DNA from: Natronohydrobacter sp.
GTDB taxonomy: Bacteria > Pseudomonadota > Alphaproteobacteria > Rhodobacterales > Rhodobacteraceae
Direction of reading: 5' to 3'
DNA: 64,000 nucleotides
Assembly (NCBI GenBank): GCA_030603695.1
Contig: JAUVXF010000007.1
Location: 62,001 to 126,000 of the forward strand
Shown: positions 50,632 through 59,800 of the stretch, one piece after another
How the letters are laid out: each line of letters opens with the position of its first letter
How positions within the stretch are numbered: the first letter of the stretch is position 1
Notes under the pieces: generated by a model
The model's database searches: none
What the model was told of the DNA's origin: nothing
What the model saw: the letters and a program-made list of their open reading frames with translations, nothing else
Position numbers and translations under genes: made by a program

Positions 50632-51393
50632 TCAGTCAAACCACATCCGCGCTGTCGCCTCAAAGGGGCGCGGCGCTTCGGCATGCAACCAATGCCCCGC
50701 ACCGGGCAGCTTGGCAAATTTCGCCGCCGGAAACAGCGCCTTTATCGCGGGCCTGTGCTCCGGGCGCACATAATCCGACAGCGCCCCACTCAGAAACAGC
50801 GCGGGGCCATCAAACTGGCCCGCCACCTCTGGCCATCCGGTAATCTGTGCCATCTCACGCTCCAGCACATCCAGATTCAACCGCCAACGTGGTGGCTTGG
50901 CCTTCAGATCCAGCGATTGCAGCAAAAACGCGCGCACACCGGCATCCTCAATCTGCGCGGCCAGCGCGGCATCGGCTGCCGCGCGGCTTTCAAGCCCCGC
51001 CAAAGGCAGCGCGCGCATGGCCGCAATCAAATGCGACTGGCTATGGCCATAGGCGACAGGCGCAATATCAGCCACCAGCAGGCGTGCCACCAGATCGGGC
51101 CAACGCAAGGCCAAAACCATCGCGGCCTTCCCCCCCATGGAATGGCCCAGCACATCCACAGGGCCACCCTCGGCCCCGATCACCTCTGCCAGATCCTGCG
51201 CCAGATCGGCATAGCCATGGCGCTCCGCCCAAAAACTCTCACCATGATTGCGCATATCCACACAGATCACCGCGCGGCTGTCGGACAGGCGCTTGGCAAT
51301 CGCCCCCCAATTGCGCGCCGATCCAAACAGACCATGCACAATCACCAACCTGGGCAGATCGGTTTTCACACCATGGCGCAGAATATTCAGCAT
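50632..51393 (-). CDS. Alpha/beta-fold hydrolase
   Basis: A 253-residue serine hydrolase. LVIVHGLFGSARNWGAIAKR provides the HG oxyanion region. The nucleophile elbow is LGHSMGGKAAMVLAL (GxSxG). ALFLSGALSDYVRPEH carries the acid residue and LPGAGHWLHAEAPRPF the catalytic His. It resembles YbfF/esterase-type enzymes. The true substrate is unknown. Start ATG 51393 (MLNILRHGV). It lies just after the REP-like element downstream of glyA on the same strand. Confidence 0.88.
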   Translation of the reverse strand: MLNILRHGVKTDLPRLVIVHGLFGSARNWGAIAKRLSDSRAVICVDMRNHGESFWAERHGYADLAQDLAEVIGAEGGPVDVLGHSMGGKAAMVLALRWPDLVARLLVADIAPVAYGHSQSHLIAAMRALPLAGLESRAAADAALAAQIEDAGVRAFLLQSLDLKAKPPRWRLNLDVLEREMAQITGWPEVAGQFDGPALFLSGALSDYVRPEHRPAIKALFPAAKFAKLPGAGHWLHAEAPRPFEATARMWFD

Positions 51394-51408
51394 GCCCCTG
51401 CCCCATTC

Positions 51409-51475
51409 ATCTTGGCTCAAATATCCTCAGGGGGTGAATTGGGCCAAAGGCCCAAGAGGGGGCGCGAGCGCCCCC
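51409..51475. repeat. REP-like intergenic element, copy 1 (downstream of glyA)
   Basis: Element TTGGCTCAAATATCCTCAGG..., then hairpin TTGGGCC-AAA-GGCCCAA (51439-51455) and hairpin GGGGGCGC-GA-GCGCCCCC (51458-51475). A second copy with the same order is at 53771-53836 on the opposite strand. It lies directly after the glyA stop on the minus strand and so may act as terminator or message stabiliser. Confidence 0.7.
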
Positions 51476-51490
51476 TAACCCCGCTTCCGC

Positions 51491-52786
51491 TCACAAACCC
51501 GGATAAATGGGGAAGCGCGCGCACAGTTCGGCCACTTCGGCTTTCACCCGTGCCTCCACCGCGCCATTGCCCTCTTCGCCATGCGCGGCCAGACCATCCA
51601 CCACGGCCACAATCCAATCGGCAATCTGGCGGAACTCGGCCTCACCAAAGCCACGGGTCGTGCCTGCGGGCGTGCCAAGGCGGATGCCACTTGTCACCAT
51701 CGGGCTTTCGGTATCAAAGGGAATGCCGTTTTTGTTGCAGGTGATATGGGCGCGGCCCAGTGCCTTTTCCGTGGCATTGCCCTTCACCCCTTTGGGGCGC
51801 AGATCGACCAGCAGCAAATGCGTATCCGTGCCGCCTGTCACTGTAGCAAGCCCACCCTTTTCCAACTGATCACCCAACGCCTTGGCATTGGCGATCACCT
51901 GCTTTTGGTAATCACGGAAACCGGGGCGCAGCGCCTCGCCAAAGGCCACGGCTTTGGCGGCGATCACATGCATCAAGGGGCCACCCTGAATGCCGGGGAA
52001 GATGGCAGAGTTGAATTTCTTGGCCAGCGCCGCATCATCAGTCAGGATCATGCCACCGCGCGGGCCGCGCAGGGTTTTATGCGTGGTGGTGGTAGCCACA
52101 TGGGCATGCGGGAAGGGCGAGGGGTAAAGGCCCGCCGCCACCAGCCCGGCAAAATGCGCCATATCGACCAACAGATAGGCCCCAACAGAATCCGCAATCT
52201 CGCGCATGCGGGCGAAATCGATAATGCGTGGAATGGCCGATCCGCCTGCAATCACCATCTTGGGCTTGTGTTCGGCCGCCAAGGCCGCGATCTGGTCGTA
52301 ATCTACTTCCAGATCATCGCGGCGCACCCCGTATTGCACCGCGTTAAACCATTTGCCCGATTGGTTGGGCTTTGCGCCATGGGTCAGGTGGCCGCCTGCA
52401 TCAAGGCTCATGCCCAGAATCGTATCGCCCGGCTGCAACAGCGCCGTAAACACACCCTGATTGGCCTGAGAGCCGGAATTGGGCTGCACATTTGCAAAAC
52501 CGCATTTGAACAATTCGCAAGCCCGCGCAATCGCCAGATCTTCGGCAACATCCACATATTGGCAGCCGCCATAATAGCGCCGCCCCGGATACCCTTCGGC
52601 GTATTTATTTGTCAGGACAGAGCCTTGCGCCTCCATCACTGCCTTGGAGACGATATTTTCCGAGGCAATCAGCTCGATCTCGTCGCGCTGGCGGCCAAGC
52701 TCTGCGCGGATGGCGGCAAAAAGTTCGGGGTCGCGGCTTTCCACAGTCTCGGTGAAAAAGCCAGTGTCGCGCGTGGTCTGATCCAT
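51491..52786 (-). CDS. glyA: Serine hydroxymethyltransferase
   Basis: A 431-residue PLP enzyme that converts serine and tetrahydrofolate to glycine and methylene-THF, the main source of one-carbon units. Motifs are [33 protein letters not shown], and the Schiff-base Lys in [19 protein letters not shown]. The C-terminal [16 protein letters not shown] is typical. Full length. ATG 52786 ([10 protein letters not shown]) replaces the track start, which would add 32 unconserved residues. No glycine riboswitch is visible upstream. Confidence 0.97.
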   Translation of the reverse strand: MDQTTRDTGFFTETVESRDPELFAAIRAELGRQRDEIELIASENIVSKAVMEAQGSVLTNKYAEGYPGRRYYGGCQYVDVAEDLAIARACELFKCGFANVQPNSGSQANQGVFTALLQPGDTILGMSLDAGGHLTHGAKPNQSGKWFNAVQYGVRRDDLEVDYDQIAALAAEHKPKMVIAGGSAIPRIIDFARMREIADSVGAYLLVDMAHFAGLVAAGLYPSPFPHAHVATTTTHKTLRGPRGGMILTDDAALAKKFNSAIFPGIQGGPLMHVIAAKAVAFGEALRPGFRDYQKQVIANAKALGDQLEKGGLATVTGGTDTHLLLVDLRPKGVKGNATEKALGRAHITCNKNGIPFDTESPMVTSGIRLGTPAGTTRGFGEAEFRQIADWIVAVVDGLAAHGEEGNGAVEARVKAEVAELCARFPIYPGL

Positions 52787-52999
52787 CAGGCAGCCTCCGG
52801 GGGGTCTGGATAAGGGGTTTGGCGTCCAATTAGCGCAATTCTGCCCGCGCGCAAAGGTTTGTTTGCGCCATTTTCGGGCCATGCGCGCCCTTGCCGCGCA
52901 CCCTTGTGGCCGATCCGCGCCAGATGGCGCCTATCGGAACGCGCTTGCCAAGCGCGCTGTGGCGCGCAAGAAAGGGCGGGTAGAGGACAGGGAACGCGC

Positions 53000-53761
53000 A
53001 TGTCGCCCAAGCTTGCATTTCTGGCCAGTTCCGCCCCCGATGCGCAAGATGCGCTGGCGGCGCTGACATGGCGCCATGAGAATGTTGCCCCCGAAGAGGC
53101 CGATGTGATCATCGCGCTTGGGGGCGATGGGTTCATGCTGCAAACCCTGCATGCCACGCAGCATCTGGATACGCCCGTCTATGGCATGAATCGCGGCACT
53201 GTCGGGTTTTTGATGAATGCCTGGCAGGTGGAGGGGCTGCTGGCGCGGTTGGATCAGGCAGAAATGGCGGTGCTGAACCCGCTGCGCATGCAGGCCACCC
53301 GGATTGATGGCACAGTGACAGAGGCGTTGGCGATCAATGAAGTCTCGCTTCTGCGCCAAGGCGCGCAAGCGGCCAAGCTGCGGATCATCGTGGATGGCAA
53401 GCAACGGCTGGATGAGTTGGTCTGCGATGGCGCGATGCTGAGCACGCCTGCGGGATCGACCGCCTATAATTATTCCGCCCATGGGCCGATCCTGCCCATT
53501 GGCGCGGATGTTCTGGCGCTGACCCCTGTTGCGGCCTTTCGCCCAAGGCGCTGGCGCGGCGCGCTTTTGCCCAAGAATTCGCATTTGCGTTTTGAGGTGA
53601 TCGACCCCGAACGCCGCCCTGTGATGGCCGATGCCGATAGCCGATCTGTGCGCAATGTGCTGCGGGTGGATATCACATCGGCGCGGGATGTGGCCCATAA
53701 GCTGTTATTTGATCCCGGTCATGGGCTGGAAGAGCGCCTGATCCGCGAACAGTTTGTCTGA
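53000..53761 (+). CDS. nadK: NAD kinase
   Basis: A 253-residue ATP-NAD kinase that makes NADP. The GGDG motif IIALGGDGFMLQTLH (about 34-48), the NE/D block ALAINEVSLLRQGAQAAK, and CDGAMLSTPAGSTAYNYSAHG (glycine-rich NAD-binding) are all present. Start ATG 53000 (MSPKLAFLA). Upstream codons in the track ORF are low-complexity. It is divergent from glyA with about 213 bp between them. A REP-like element follows the stop. Confidence 0.94.
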   Translation: MSPKLAFLASSAPDAQDALAALTWRHENVAPEEADVIIALGGDGFMLQTLHATQHLDTPVYGMNRGTVGFLMNAWQVEGLLARLDQAEMAVLNPLRMQATRIDGTVTEALAINEVSLLRQGAQAAKLRIIVDGKQRLDELVCDGAMLSTPAGSTAYNYSAHGPILPIGADVLALTPVAAFRPRRWRGALLPKNSHLRFEVIDPERRPVMADADSRSVRNVLRVDITSARDVAHKLLFDPGHGLEERLIREQFV

Positions 53762-53770
53762 TTGGCAGGC

Positions 53771-53836
53771 CGGGCAAAGGGGGCTTTGCCCCCCTTGGGC
53801 TACGCCCAATTCCCCCCAGGATATTTGGGCCAAGAT
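53771..53836. repeat. REP-like intergenic element, copy 2 (downstream of nadK)
   Basis: Hairpin GGGGGC-TTT-GCCCCC (53779-53793), hairpin TTGGGC-TAC-GCCCAA (53795-53809), then TTCCCCCCAGGATATTTGGG and CCAAG. Inverted relative to copy 1 but in the same orientation with respect to the gene it follows. It overlaps no gene: nadK ends at 53761 and the convergent gene at 53841. Confidence 0.7.
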
Positions 53837-53840
53837 GAAA

Positions 53841-54209
53841 TCAGCCGCCTTTCGCCATCCGCCGAAGGTGCAACTGGTAGAGCACAGGGGCGGCGAGGCG
53901 GTTATAGCCCAATTCCGCCAGATGCCGCAGCCCCGGCAAGGCAAGGAACCGCGCCAGCCATTTCAGGCGCGGCAGGTGTTCCCACAGGATCAGGAAGGCG
54001 GGAAAGCCGGAGATGATCTGCCCATCCGCGCGCGCGTGCAGGCGGCGTGTGGCCTGATCGGCGCTGAGGCCCCAGCTTGCAAGTTCGGCGCTGTGCAGAT
54101 CGGTGAAGCGCAGGGGCGCGCCGGCCTTCTGGGCCGCGCGGTCATATTGCGCGATTTCTGCCGAGCAGATCGGGCAGCGCCCATTATAGAGAATTTCGAT
54201 GTCATCCAT
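53841..54209 (-). CDS. DCC-family (DUF393) thiol-disulfide oxidoreductase
   Basis: A 122-residue protein. ILYNGRCPICSAEIAQYDRA contains the DxxCxxC/CxxC motif (CPIC) of the DCC family, and LRFTDLHSAELASWGLS is the second conserved segment. The family is predicted to be thioredoxin-like and to exchange disulfides, but its client is unknown. No signal peptide, so cytoplasmic. Same strand as the alkane monooxygenase-like gene (42 bp apart), so it might support that enzyme. Confidence 0.82.
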   Translation of the reverse strand: MDDIEILYNGRCPICSAEIAQYDRAAQKAGAPLRFTDLHSAELASWGLSADQATRRLHARADGQIISGFPAFLILWEHLPRLKWLARFLALPGLRHLAELGYNRLAAPVLYQLHLRRMAKGG

Positions 54210-54251
54210 ACCCGTGAGATAGCGCCGCAGCGCGCGCCCGCAAGGGCTGTC

Positions 54252-55388
54252 TCAGGGCGCGTTTTTGGGGGGTGGCGTGCGGTGATGCGTATAATCCGAC
54301 CAATCGGTGATATCGGGGTAAAACTGGCGCCGCCATGCGCGCACCTTGGGGTTCATGTAGCGCCGAAAGAGCGGCGGGAACATGGCCAGGGTTGTGAGCG
54401 CGGGATAGCCGAAGGGCAATTGGGGGGCGGCGCTTTCATCATGGTTTTGCAGCAGGGGAAAGCGGCGATCGGGTTTGAAATGGTGATCGGAATGGCGTTG
54501 CAGATTGATCATCAGCCAGTTCGAGGCCGCATGTGACGCGTTCCAGCTATGGTGCGGGCGTACCGGTTCATAGCGCCCATCACCCAGATAGCGCCGCCTC
54601 AGCCCGTAATGTTCGATGTAATTTGTCAATTCCAGATGCCAGAAGGCCACAAAGCTTTGCACCGCAAAGAGCACCACCCCCCAAGCGCCCCCCAGCGCGA
54701 AGGCCAGTGCCAGCATTCCGCCTTGCAGCGCGCCATAGCGCCAGAACGGGTTTGACGCGTGCCACCAGTCAAGCCCCTTGCGCGCCAGCATCGCAGCTTC
54801 GGCCCGAAAAGCCGAGGGCGGGCAATCGCGCAGCACGCGGCCAAAATAGGCGATAAACCCTTCATTATAGCGCGCTGTCACGGGATCGCGCGGAGTAGCG
54901 ACATAGCTGTGATGCACCAGCAGATGTTCTGAGCGGAAATGGCTGTAGAGCACCGAGGCCAGCAGAAGATCGGCCAACCAGCGTTCTATCTTGGGTTTCT
55001 GGTGCATCAGTTCATGCGCGTAAACGATGCCGATAACCCCCGTCATCACCCCCAGCCCGAACATGACGCCAATCTGTTCCCACCATGGCAAAGGGCCTTT
55101 GGCCAGATACCAGACCAGCCCGAAAATGCTGGCAAACTGGATGGGGAACCAGATGAGTGTGATCAGCCGATACCAGAACAATTCGCGCAAGGGGATTTCA
55201 GTATCGGGGTTATCCGCATCCAGCCCTGTCAGGAAATCCAGCAACGTGAAGGCCCACCAGCCATAGGCCACTGGCAGCATAAACCACCAGCCCCCCCATA
55301 AGGCCGAGAGCCACACCAGCGGCACAAAGCCCAGTGACACCCAGAATGGCAGGGCGGAACCGAGTTTGCGCAATTGCTCTGGCGTCAT
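54252..55388 (-). CDS. alkB: AlkB-type membrane di-iron monooxygenase
   Basis: A 378-residue integral membrane non-heme di-iron oxygenase. Histidine boxes are HELMHQKPKIERW (H125, H129), EHLLVHHSYVATPRDP (H155, H159, H160), NYIEHYGLRRR, and LQRHSDHHFKPDRRF. Six hydrophobic helices span about 10-300. Classical alkane hydroxylases read EHxxGHH in the second box. Here it is EHLLVHH, as in the divergent AlkB branch. It would hydroxylate alkanes or related hydrophobic molecules using rubredoxin. No rubredoxin gene is nearby. ATG 55388 (MTPEQLRKLG) with GGAG not evident. The longer track ORF adds 49 unconserved residues. Confidence 0.88.
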   Translation of the reverse strand: MTPEQLRKLGSALPFWVSLGFVPLVWLSALWGGWWFMLPVAYGWWAFTLLDFLTGLDADNPDTEIPLRELFWYRLITLIWFPIQFASIFGLVWYLAKGPLPWWEQIGVMFGLGVMTGVIGIVYAHELMHQKPKIERWLADLLLASVLYSHFRSEHLLVHHSYVATPRDPVTARYNEGFIAYFGRVLRDCPPSAFRAEAAMLARKGLDWWHASNPFWRYGALQGGMLALAFALGGAWGVVLFAVQSFVAFWHLELTNYIEHYGLRRRYLGDGRYEPVRPHHSWNASHAASNWLMINLQRHSDHHFKPDRRFPLLQNHDESAAPQLPFGYPALTTLAMFPPLFRRYMNPKVRAWRRQFYPDITDWSDYTHHRTPPPKNAP

Positions 55389-55476
55389 GCAAGGCCCCCT
55401 ATGCGCGCTGCCAACTAATGCGCAAACATACTCTCCTTTGAGGGAGATAGACAGCCCCCCTGCCTGCGACAGATTT

Positions 55477-56547
55477 TCAGGCGATCGGGGCGCGCGCGGC
55501 TTGGGCTTGGGCCAGATGGGGCGCGGCCAAGGCATGTGCCTTGCGCATCAGCGTTGGCAGGGTGCGGGGATCAAATTGCGCTTGGGGGATGAACAGGCCC
55601 GGCGCAGTTTGGGGCAGATGGGCCACATGCAGGGCAAGGCGCAAATGGAAATGGGTGAAGGTATGGCGCAGCTCTGCCGCGATGGGGCGCCAGTCTGCGG
55701 CAAGGGGCGGGCTGTCTTGCGGTGCACCTTCGGCCCAATCGGTACCGGGCCAGCCCAGCATGCCGCCCAGCAGGCCATGGGGGGGCCTGCGCTCCATCAG
55801 CCAGGCACCATCGGCGCGCAGGCCCAGATAGGCAATCCCCTGCCGAATGGGCTTTGCGCCTGCGCGGATTTTGCGCGGCAGGCTGGCGGCTGTGCCAGCG
55901 GCGCGCGCCGCACAAGGGGTGCGCAACGGGCAGATGCCACAGGCGGGGTTGCGCGGGGTGCACAATGTCGCGCCCAGATCCATCACCGCCTGGGCATAAT
56001 CGCCAGGGCGCGCGTGCGGCGTCAGGCGCGCGGCATAGGCGGTCAGGATGGGCTTTGCCACAGGCAAAGGGGTGTGTTCATCAAACAGCCGCGCCATGAC
56101 GCGTTCGACATTGCCATCCACCACCACTTCGGGCGCATCAAAGGCAATCGCGGCAATGGCGGCAGAGGTATAGGGGCCAATCCCCGGCAGCATTTGCAAC
56201 CCCTGCCGCGTGGTGGGAAAGCCCCCGGCAGCGGCCACAAGGCGCGCGCATTTCAGCAGGTTGCGGGCGCGGGCGTAATAGCCAAGCCCGGCCCAGGCCG
56301 CCATCACATCGGCATCGGGGGCGGCGGCCAGATCCTGCACGCGCGGCCAGCGGGTGGTGAAGGCATGGAAATAGGATTTCACCGCTGCAACGGTGGTTTG
56401 CTGCAACATCACTTCGGACAGCCAGATGCGGTAAGGATCGGGCTTTTGGCCTGAACCGGGGGGCACGCGCCATGGCAGGGCGCGGGCGTGGCGGTCATAC
56501 CATGCCAGCAACAGGGCGGATATCTCGCTATCTTGGGTGTCACGCAT
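55477..56547 (-). CDS. mutY: A/G-specific adenine glycosylase MutY
   Basis: A 356-residue DNA glycosylase that removes adenine mispaired with 8-oxoguanine. LSEVMLQQTTVAAVKSYFHA is the catalytic region. MLPGIGPYTSAAIAAIAFDA is the helix-hairpin-helix with VVDGNVERVMAR carrying the catalytic Asp. CTPRNPACGICPLRTPC binds a [4Fe-4S] cluster. A C-terminal NUDIX-like domain for 8-oxoG recognition follows (RRPPHGLLGGMLGWPG). Start ATG 56547. It diverges from the DciA-like gene with about 100 bp between. Confidence 0.96.
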   Translation of the reverse strand: MRDTQDSEISALLLAWYDRHARALPWRVPPGSGQKPDPYRIWLSEVMLQQTTVAAVKSYFHAFTTRWPRVQDLAAAPDADVMAAWAGLGYYARARNLLKCARLVAAAGGFPTTRQGLQMLPGIGPYTSAAIAAIAFDAPEVVVDGNVERVMARLFDEHTPLPVAKPILTAYAARLTPHARPGDYAQAVMDLGATLCTPRNPACGICPLRTPCAARAAGTAASLPRKIRAGAKPIRQGIAYLGLRADGAWLMERRPPHGLLGGMLGWPGTDWAEGAPQDSPPLAADWRPIAAELRHTFTHFHLRLALHVAHLPQTAPGLFIPQAQFDPRTLPTLMRKAHALAAPHLAQAQAARAPIA

Positions 56548-56647
56548 GTGTTACGGCATGGGGCGGAAAAACCGCCGCTCTCCTCTGGAATTGGCTGCCC
56601 TAAAGGGTAAACTGACAGCGATGTATCGCAAGGGCTGAAAAGGCGCC

Positions 56648-57196
56648 ATGGCACAGAAACCCGCCCCCAACACGCCACCCGAACGCCGCGCGCGCGGATT
56701 TGTGGCGGCAGCACAGTTGATGGCACCGCAAATCCGCACCGCCGGAGAGGCGCGCGGTTTTGCCGTGGCCCGCTTGCTGACCCATTGGGCAGAGATTGCG
56801 GGCGAAGATATCGCTGCCCTGTGCCGGCCTGTTAAAATCGGCTATGGCAAGGGTGGCTTGGGCGCGACACTGTGCGTGCTGACAACAGGCGCGGCGGCAC
56901 CATTGCTGCAAATGCAACTGCCGCAACTGCGCGAGCGTGTGAATGCCTGTTATGGCTATAATGCGATTGCGCGCATCACACTTACACAAACTGCCCCCAC
57001 GGGCTTTGCCGAAGGGCAGGCAGAGTTTGCCCACGCGCCCAAACGCAGCGCCCCCCCCGCCCCCGCACCGGATATAAGTGCAAAGGCGGCGGCGACTGCC
57101 GCGGTGGTGCAGGATGCCGAATTGAGAACAGCTCTTGAACGTCTGGCCCGCAATGTCTTATCCAAAGCGGGAAAATCTGAAGGAAAAAGCATATGA
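56648..57196 (+). CDS. DciA/DUF721-like protein
   Basis: A 182-residue protein with the DUF721 pattern: RLLTHWAEIAGEDIAALCRP, LGATLCVLTTGAAAPLLQMQ and QLRERVNACYGYNAIARITL. DciA homologues load the replicative helicase DnaB in bacteria lacking DnaC. The fold and residues fit a KH-like domain plus a variable C-terminal tail (Pro/Ala-rich then a short helix). Overlaps dsbA by 4 nt. Its usual neighbours in Rhodobacterales are dsbA and mutY, which is the arrangement here. Confidence 0.85.
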   Translation: MAQKPAPNTPPERRARGFVAAAQLMAPQIRTAGEARGFAVARLLTHWAEIAGEDIAALCRPVKIGYGKGGLGATLCVLTTGAAAPLLQMQLPQLRERVNACYGYNAIARITLTQTAPTGFAEGQAEFAHAPKRSAPPAPAPDISAKAAATAAVVQDAELRTALERLARNVLSKAGKSEGKSI

Positions 57197-57846
57197 ACAC
57201 GAAAATCATCTCTGCCATAGCACTTGTGGGCGCTTTGGGTGCGGGGGGCTGGTGGTATTCCACCCAAACCAATGGCCCCGCCCCGATGGAAGCCGCCGCG
57301 CAAGTGGGCACCACACAATTGCACCCGCTGGATATGGCGCTGGGCAATCCCGAAGCCTCTGTCGTGATGGTGGAATACTCGTCTCTCACCTGCCCGCATT
57401 GTGCGGCTTACAATGCCGGGGCGTTCCAGCAGATCAAAGAAAACTTCATTGACACCGGGAAAGTATTCTACATCAAGCGTGAGGTCTATTTTGATCGCTA
57501 CGGCCTGTGGGCGGCGATGGTGGCCCGCTGCGGCGGCGAGGCACGCTATCACGGTATGCTGGAAATGATCTATCAAACCCAAAGCACATGGGCGGCCTCT
57601 TCCGATCCGATGCAAGTGGCCAATAACCTGCGCCGCCTTGGCCGTCAGGCGGGGATGAATGACACAGAAATCAACGCCTGCCTTGAAGATAGCGAAATGG
57701 CTTTGGCGCTGACAGAGTTTTACCAGCAAAATGCTGAAACCTATGGCATTCGCTCGACCCCAAGTTTCGTGATTGATGGGCAGCTTTATTCCAACATGGC
57801 CTATGCCGAGTTTGAGCGCATCCTGAACGAAAAGCTGGGCAGCTAA
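57193..57846 (+). CDS. DsbA-family thiol-disulfide oxidoreductase
   Basis: A 217-residue periplasmic protein. An N-terminal hydrophobic signal/anchor (MNTKIISAIALVGALGAGGW) is followed by a thioredoxin-fold domain with active site LTCPHCAAYNAG (CPHC) and cis-Pro loop STPSFVIDGQLY. It introduces or exchanges disulfides in the periplasm. The absence of a neighbouring dsbB means its reoxidation partner lies elsewhere. ATG overlap with the DciA-like gene. Confidence 0.93.
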   Translation: MNTKIISAIALVGALGAGGWWYSTQTNGPAPMEAAAQVGTTQLHPLDMALGNPEASVVMVEYSSLTCPHCAAYNAGAFQQIKENFIDTGKVFYIKREVYFDRYGLWAAMVARCGGEARYHGMLEMIYQTQSTWAASSDPMQVANNLRRLGRQAGMNDTEINACLEDSEMALALTEFYQQNAETYGIRSTPSFVIDGQLYSNMAYAEFERILNEKLGS

Positions 57847-57851
57847 GCACC

Positions 57852-58964
57852 ATGGCGGGGCCGCTGGCGGGTATCCGCGTGATAGAGCTTGCGCGGATAC
57901 TGGCTGGCCCCTGGGCTGGTCAGACATTGGCCGATCTGGGCGCAGAGGTGATCAAGGTGGAAGCGCCGGAAGGCGATGACACCCGCCGCTGGGGGCCACC
58001 CTTCATAGACCGCGATGGCACGCCAGAGGCCGCTTATTTCCATTCCACCAATCGGGGCAAAGCCTCTGTCACGGCAGATTTCCGCACCGAAGAGGGGCGC
58101 GCGAAAGTGCGCGATCTGGTGGCGGGTGCCGATGTGCTGATCGAGAATTTCAAGGTGGGGGGCTTGCGCAAATACGGGCTGGATTATGACAGCCTTGCCG
58201 CGCTGAACCCTGGCCTGATCTATTGCTCTATCACCGGGTTTGGCCAGACTGGCCCTTATGCCCATCGTGCAGGCTATGATTATATCATTCAGGGCATGTC
58301 GGGGCTTATGTCTGTCACTGGCCCTGCCGATGGCATGCCGCATAAGGTGGGCGTGGCCGTTACCGATATCGTAACCGGCATCTATGCCAGCACCGCCATT
58401 CTTGCCGCCATTCATGCGCGCCATGCCACTGGGCGGGGCCAGCATATTGATATGGCACTGATGGATAGTGCGGTGGCGCTGATGGCCAATCAGGCCATGA
58501 ATTATCTGGCCACAGGCACCCCGCCCCAGCGCCTTGGCAATTTTCACCCCAATCTTGCGCCCTATCAGGTGGTTCCCTGCGCCGATGGCCATATCATCAT
58601 TGCCACGGGCAATGACGGGCAATATCAGCGCCTATGCGCCATTCTGGGGCTGGAGGGGTTGGCCCATCACCCCGATTACGCCAGCAATTCCGCGCGTGTG
58701 GCACGGCGGGCGGAATTGTCGGAACTCCTGTGCGCGCAAACCGCGACATGGGAGAAACTGGCGCTTCTGGCCGCCTGCGAAGCGGCGGGCGTGCCCGCAG
58801 GGCCGATCAATGACATGAAAGAAGTGTTTGCCGATCCCCAAGTCATCGCGCGCGGGCTGGAGTTGGATATGGGCGGGCTAAAGGGCGTGCGCGCGCCGTT
58901 TCATATGTCGGCCTATCCCGATTTGCCCCAGCGTCCCGCCCCCAGCCTTGGGCAGGATGACTGA
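57852..58964 (+). CDS. CaiB/BaiF-type CoA transferase (class III)
   Basis: A 370-residue family III CoA transferase. The N-terminal RILAGPWAGQTLADLGAEVI signature, LAALNPGLIYCSITGFGQTG (the CoA-binding segment), and KVGVAVTDIVTGIYASTAIL with the catalytic Asp are visible. Such enzymes transfer CoA between carboxylic acids. Substrate specificity cannot be assigned. It begins 5 bp after dsbA on the same strand, and a terminator serving the next (opposite) gene follows directly. Confidence 0.9.
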   Translation: MAGPLAGIRVIELARILAGPWAGQTLADLGAEVIKVEAPEGDDTRRWGPPFIDRDGTPEAAYFHSTNRGKASVTADFRTEEGRAKVRDLVAGADVLIENFKVGGLRKYGLDYDSLAALNPGLIYCSITGFGQTGPYAHRAGYDYIIQGMSGLMSVTGPADGMPHKVGVAVTDIVTGIYASTAILAAIHARHATGRGQHIDMALMDSAVALMANQAMNYLATGTPPQRLGNFHPNLAPYQVVPCADGHIIIATGNDGQYQRLCAILGLEGLAHHPDYASNSARVARRAELSELLCAQTATWEKLALLAACEAAGVPAGPINDMKEVFADPQVIARGLELDMGGLKGVRAPFHMSAYPDLPQRPAPSLGQDD

Positions 58965-58970
58965 CATGGC

Positions 58971-58995
58971 AAAACCCCCGCGCATGGCGCGGGGG
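58971..58995 (-). terminator. Intrinsic terminator after the outer-membrane protein gene
   Basis: CCCCCGCGC-ATG-GCGCGGGGG (58975-58995) is a perfect 9-bp stem. On the minus strand it is followed by TTTT (58971-58974 as A on plus). It lies 18 bp beyond the stop of the outer-membrane barrel gene and 7 bp beyond the CoA transferase stop, so it may terminate both. Confidence 0.85.
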
Positions 58996-59012
58996 CTTGC
59001 AGTGCTATCAGT

Positions 59013-59642
59013 TCAGAACCGGAAGGCCAGACCAACCCCCGCGCCCAATGTGCGCGTGTTCAGATCGGCCGCGCCAACATTGTTTACGACAGTGTAATTC
59101 ACACCACCCCGCAGCATCAGCGAATCTGTGAGCATGTGATCAAGGCCCAAAGTGGCCGTGCCACCGACAGAGGTTTCAGACCCCGAAGGCCCGCTGGAAC
59201 GCAGCAATGTGGGGCCAAGCCCGACATAGCCCAGCGTGCGCCCCTCTGGCCCAAAGGCCATGCCTGCCGTGCCCAGAACAGAGGCCCCGGCACTCAGGCT
59301 GTCGCCGCCGGGCAGATCAACCCCGCCAAAAGAGGTGGGCACGATGATCGCCTCCCCCCCCAGCACGAAACCGCCCATATCCTGCCGATAGCCCGCAAAC
59401 AGGCCCGCAGCGGCGCTGCTGGTGCTGCCCGCACCGCTAAATGACATCTCGCCATAGCCAACACCCGCACCAACATAAGCCCCTGTCCAATTCAGGCGCG
59501 GCGCGCTTGCCATGGCGGGGGGTGGGGCGGTTAGGGTTGGTTCAGACAAAGCGGGGGCAGTTTTGCTCATATCCTGCGCCGAGGCGATGGAGGCGAAACC
59601 AACCGCACATGCGGTAATGGCAAAAAAACCGGCATGTTTCAT
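59013..59642 (-). CDS. Outer-membrane beta-barrel protein (Omp25/Opa-like)
   Basis: A 209-residue protein with signal peptide MKHAGFFAITACAVGFASIA ending ASAQD. LNWTGAYVGAGVGYGEMSFS (about 48-67) is the typical first strand of 8-stranded barrel proteins of the OmpA/Opacity type, followed by GLFAGYRQDMGGFVLGGEAI and LGYVGLGPTLLRS. It ends with the aromatic strand GAGVGLAFRF, the C-terminal Phe needed for outer-membrane insertion. Function unknown, surface-exposed. Its own terminator follows. Confidence 0.85.
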   Translation of the reverse strand: MKHAGFFAITACAVGFASIASAQDMSKTAPALSEPTLTAPPPAMASAPRLNWTGAYVGAGVGYGEMSFSGAGSTSSAAAGLFAGYRQDMGGFVLGGEAIIVPTSFGGVDLPGGDSLSAGASVLGTAGMAFGPEGRTLGYVGLGPTLLRSSGPSGSETSVGGTATLGLDHMLTDSLMLRGGVNYTVVNNVGAADLNTRTLGAGVGLAFRF

Positions 59643-59800
59643 ATCAGTATCCTTTCATATCCAACACAGAGCCTGTGCACCGCAGCCCAAGCTGCGCGGC
59701 GGTGCTCTGCATGAGAGGGTACTTAATGCCCCCGTGCCGCAGACGGAACAGTGCCGCCTGTCACGATGTCTGACACTGCCGTGAGAGAGGCGTGAGCGCG

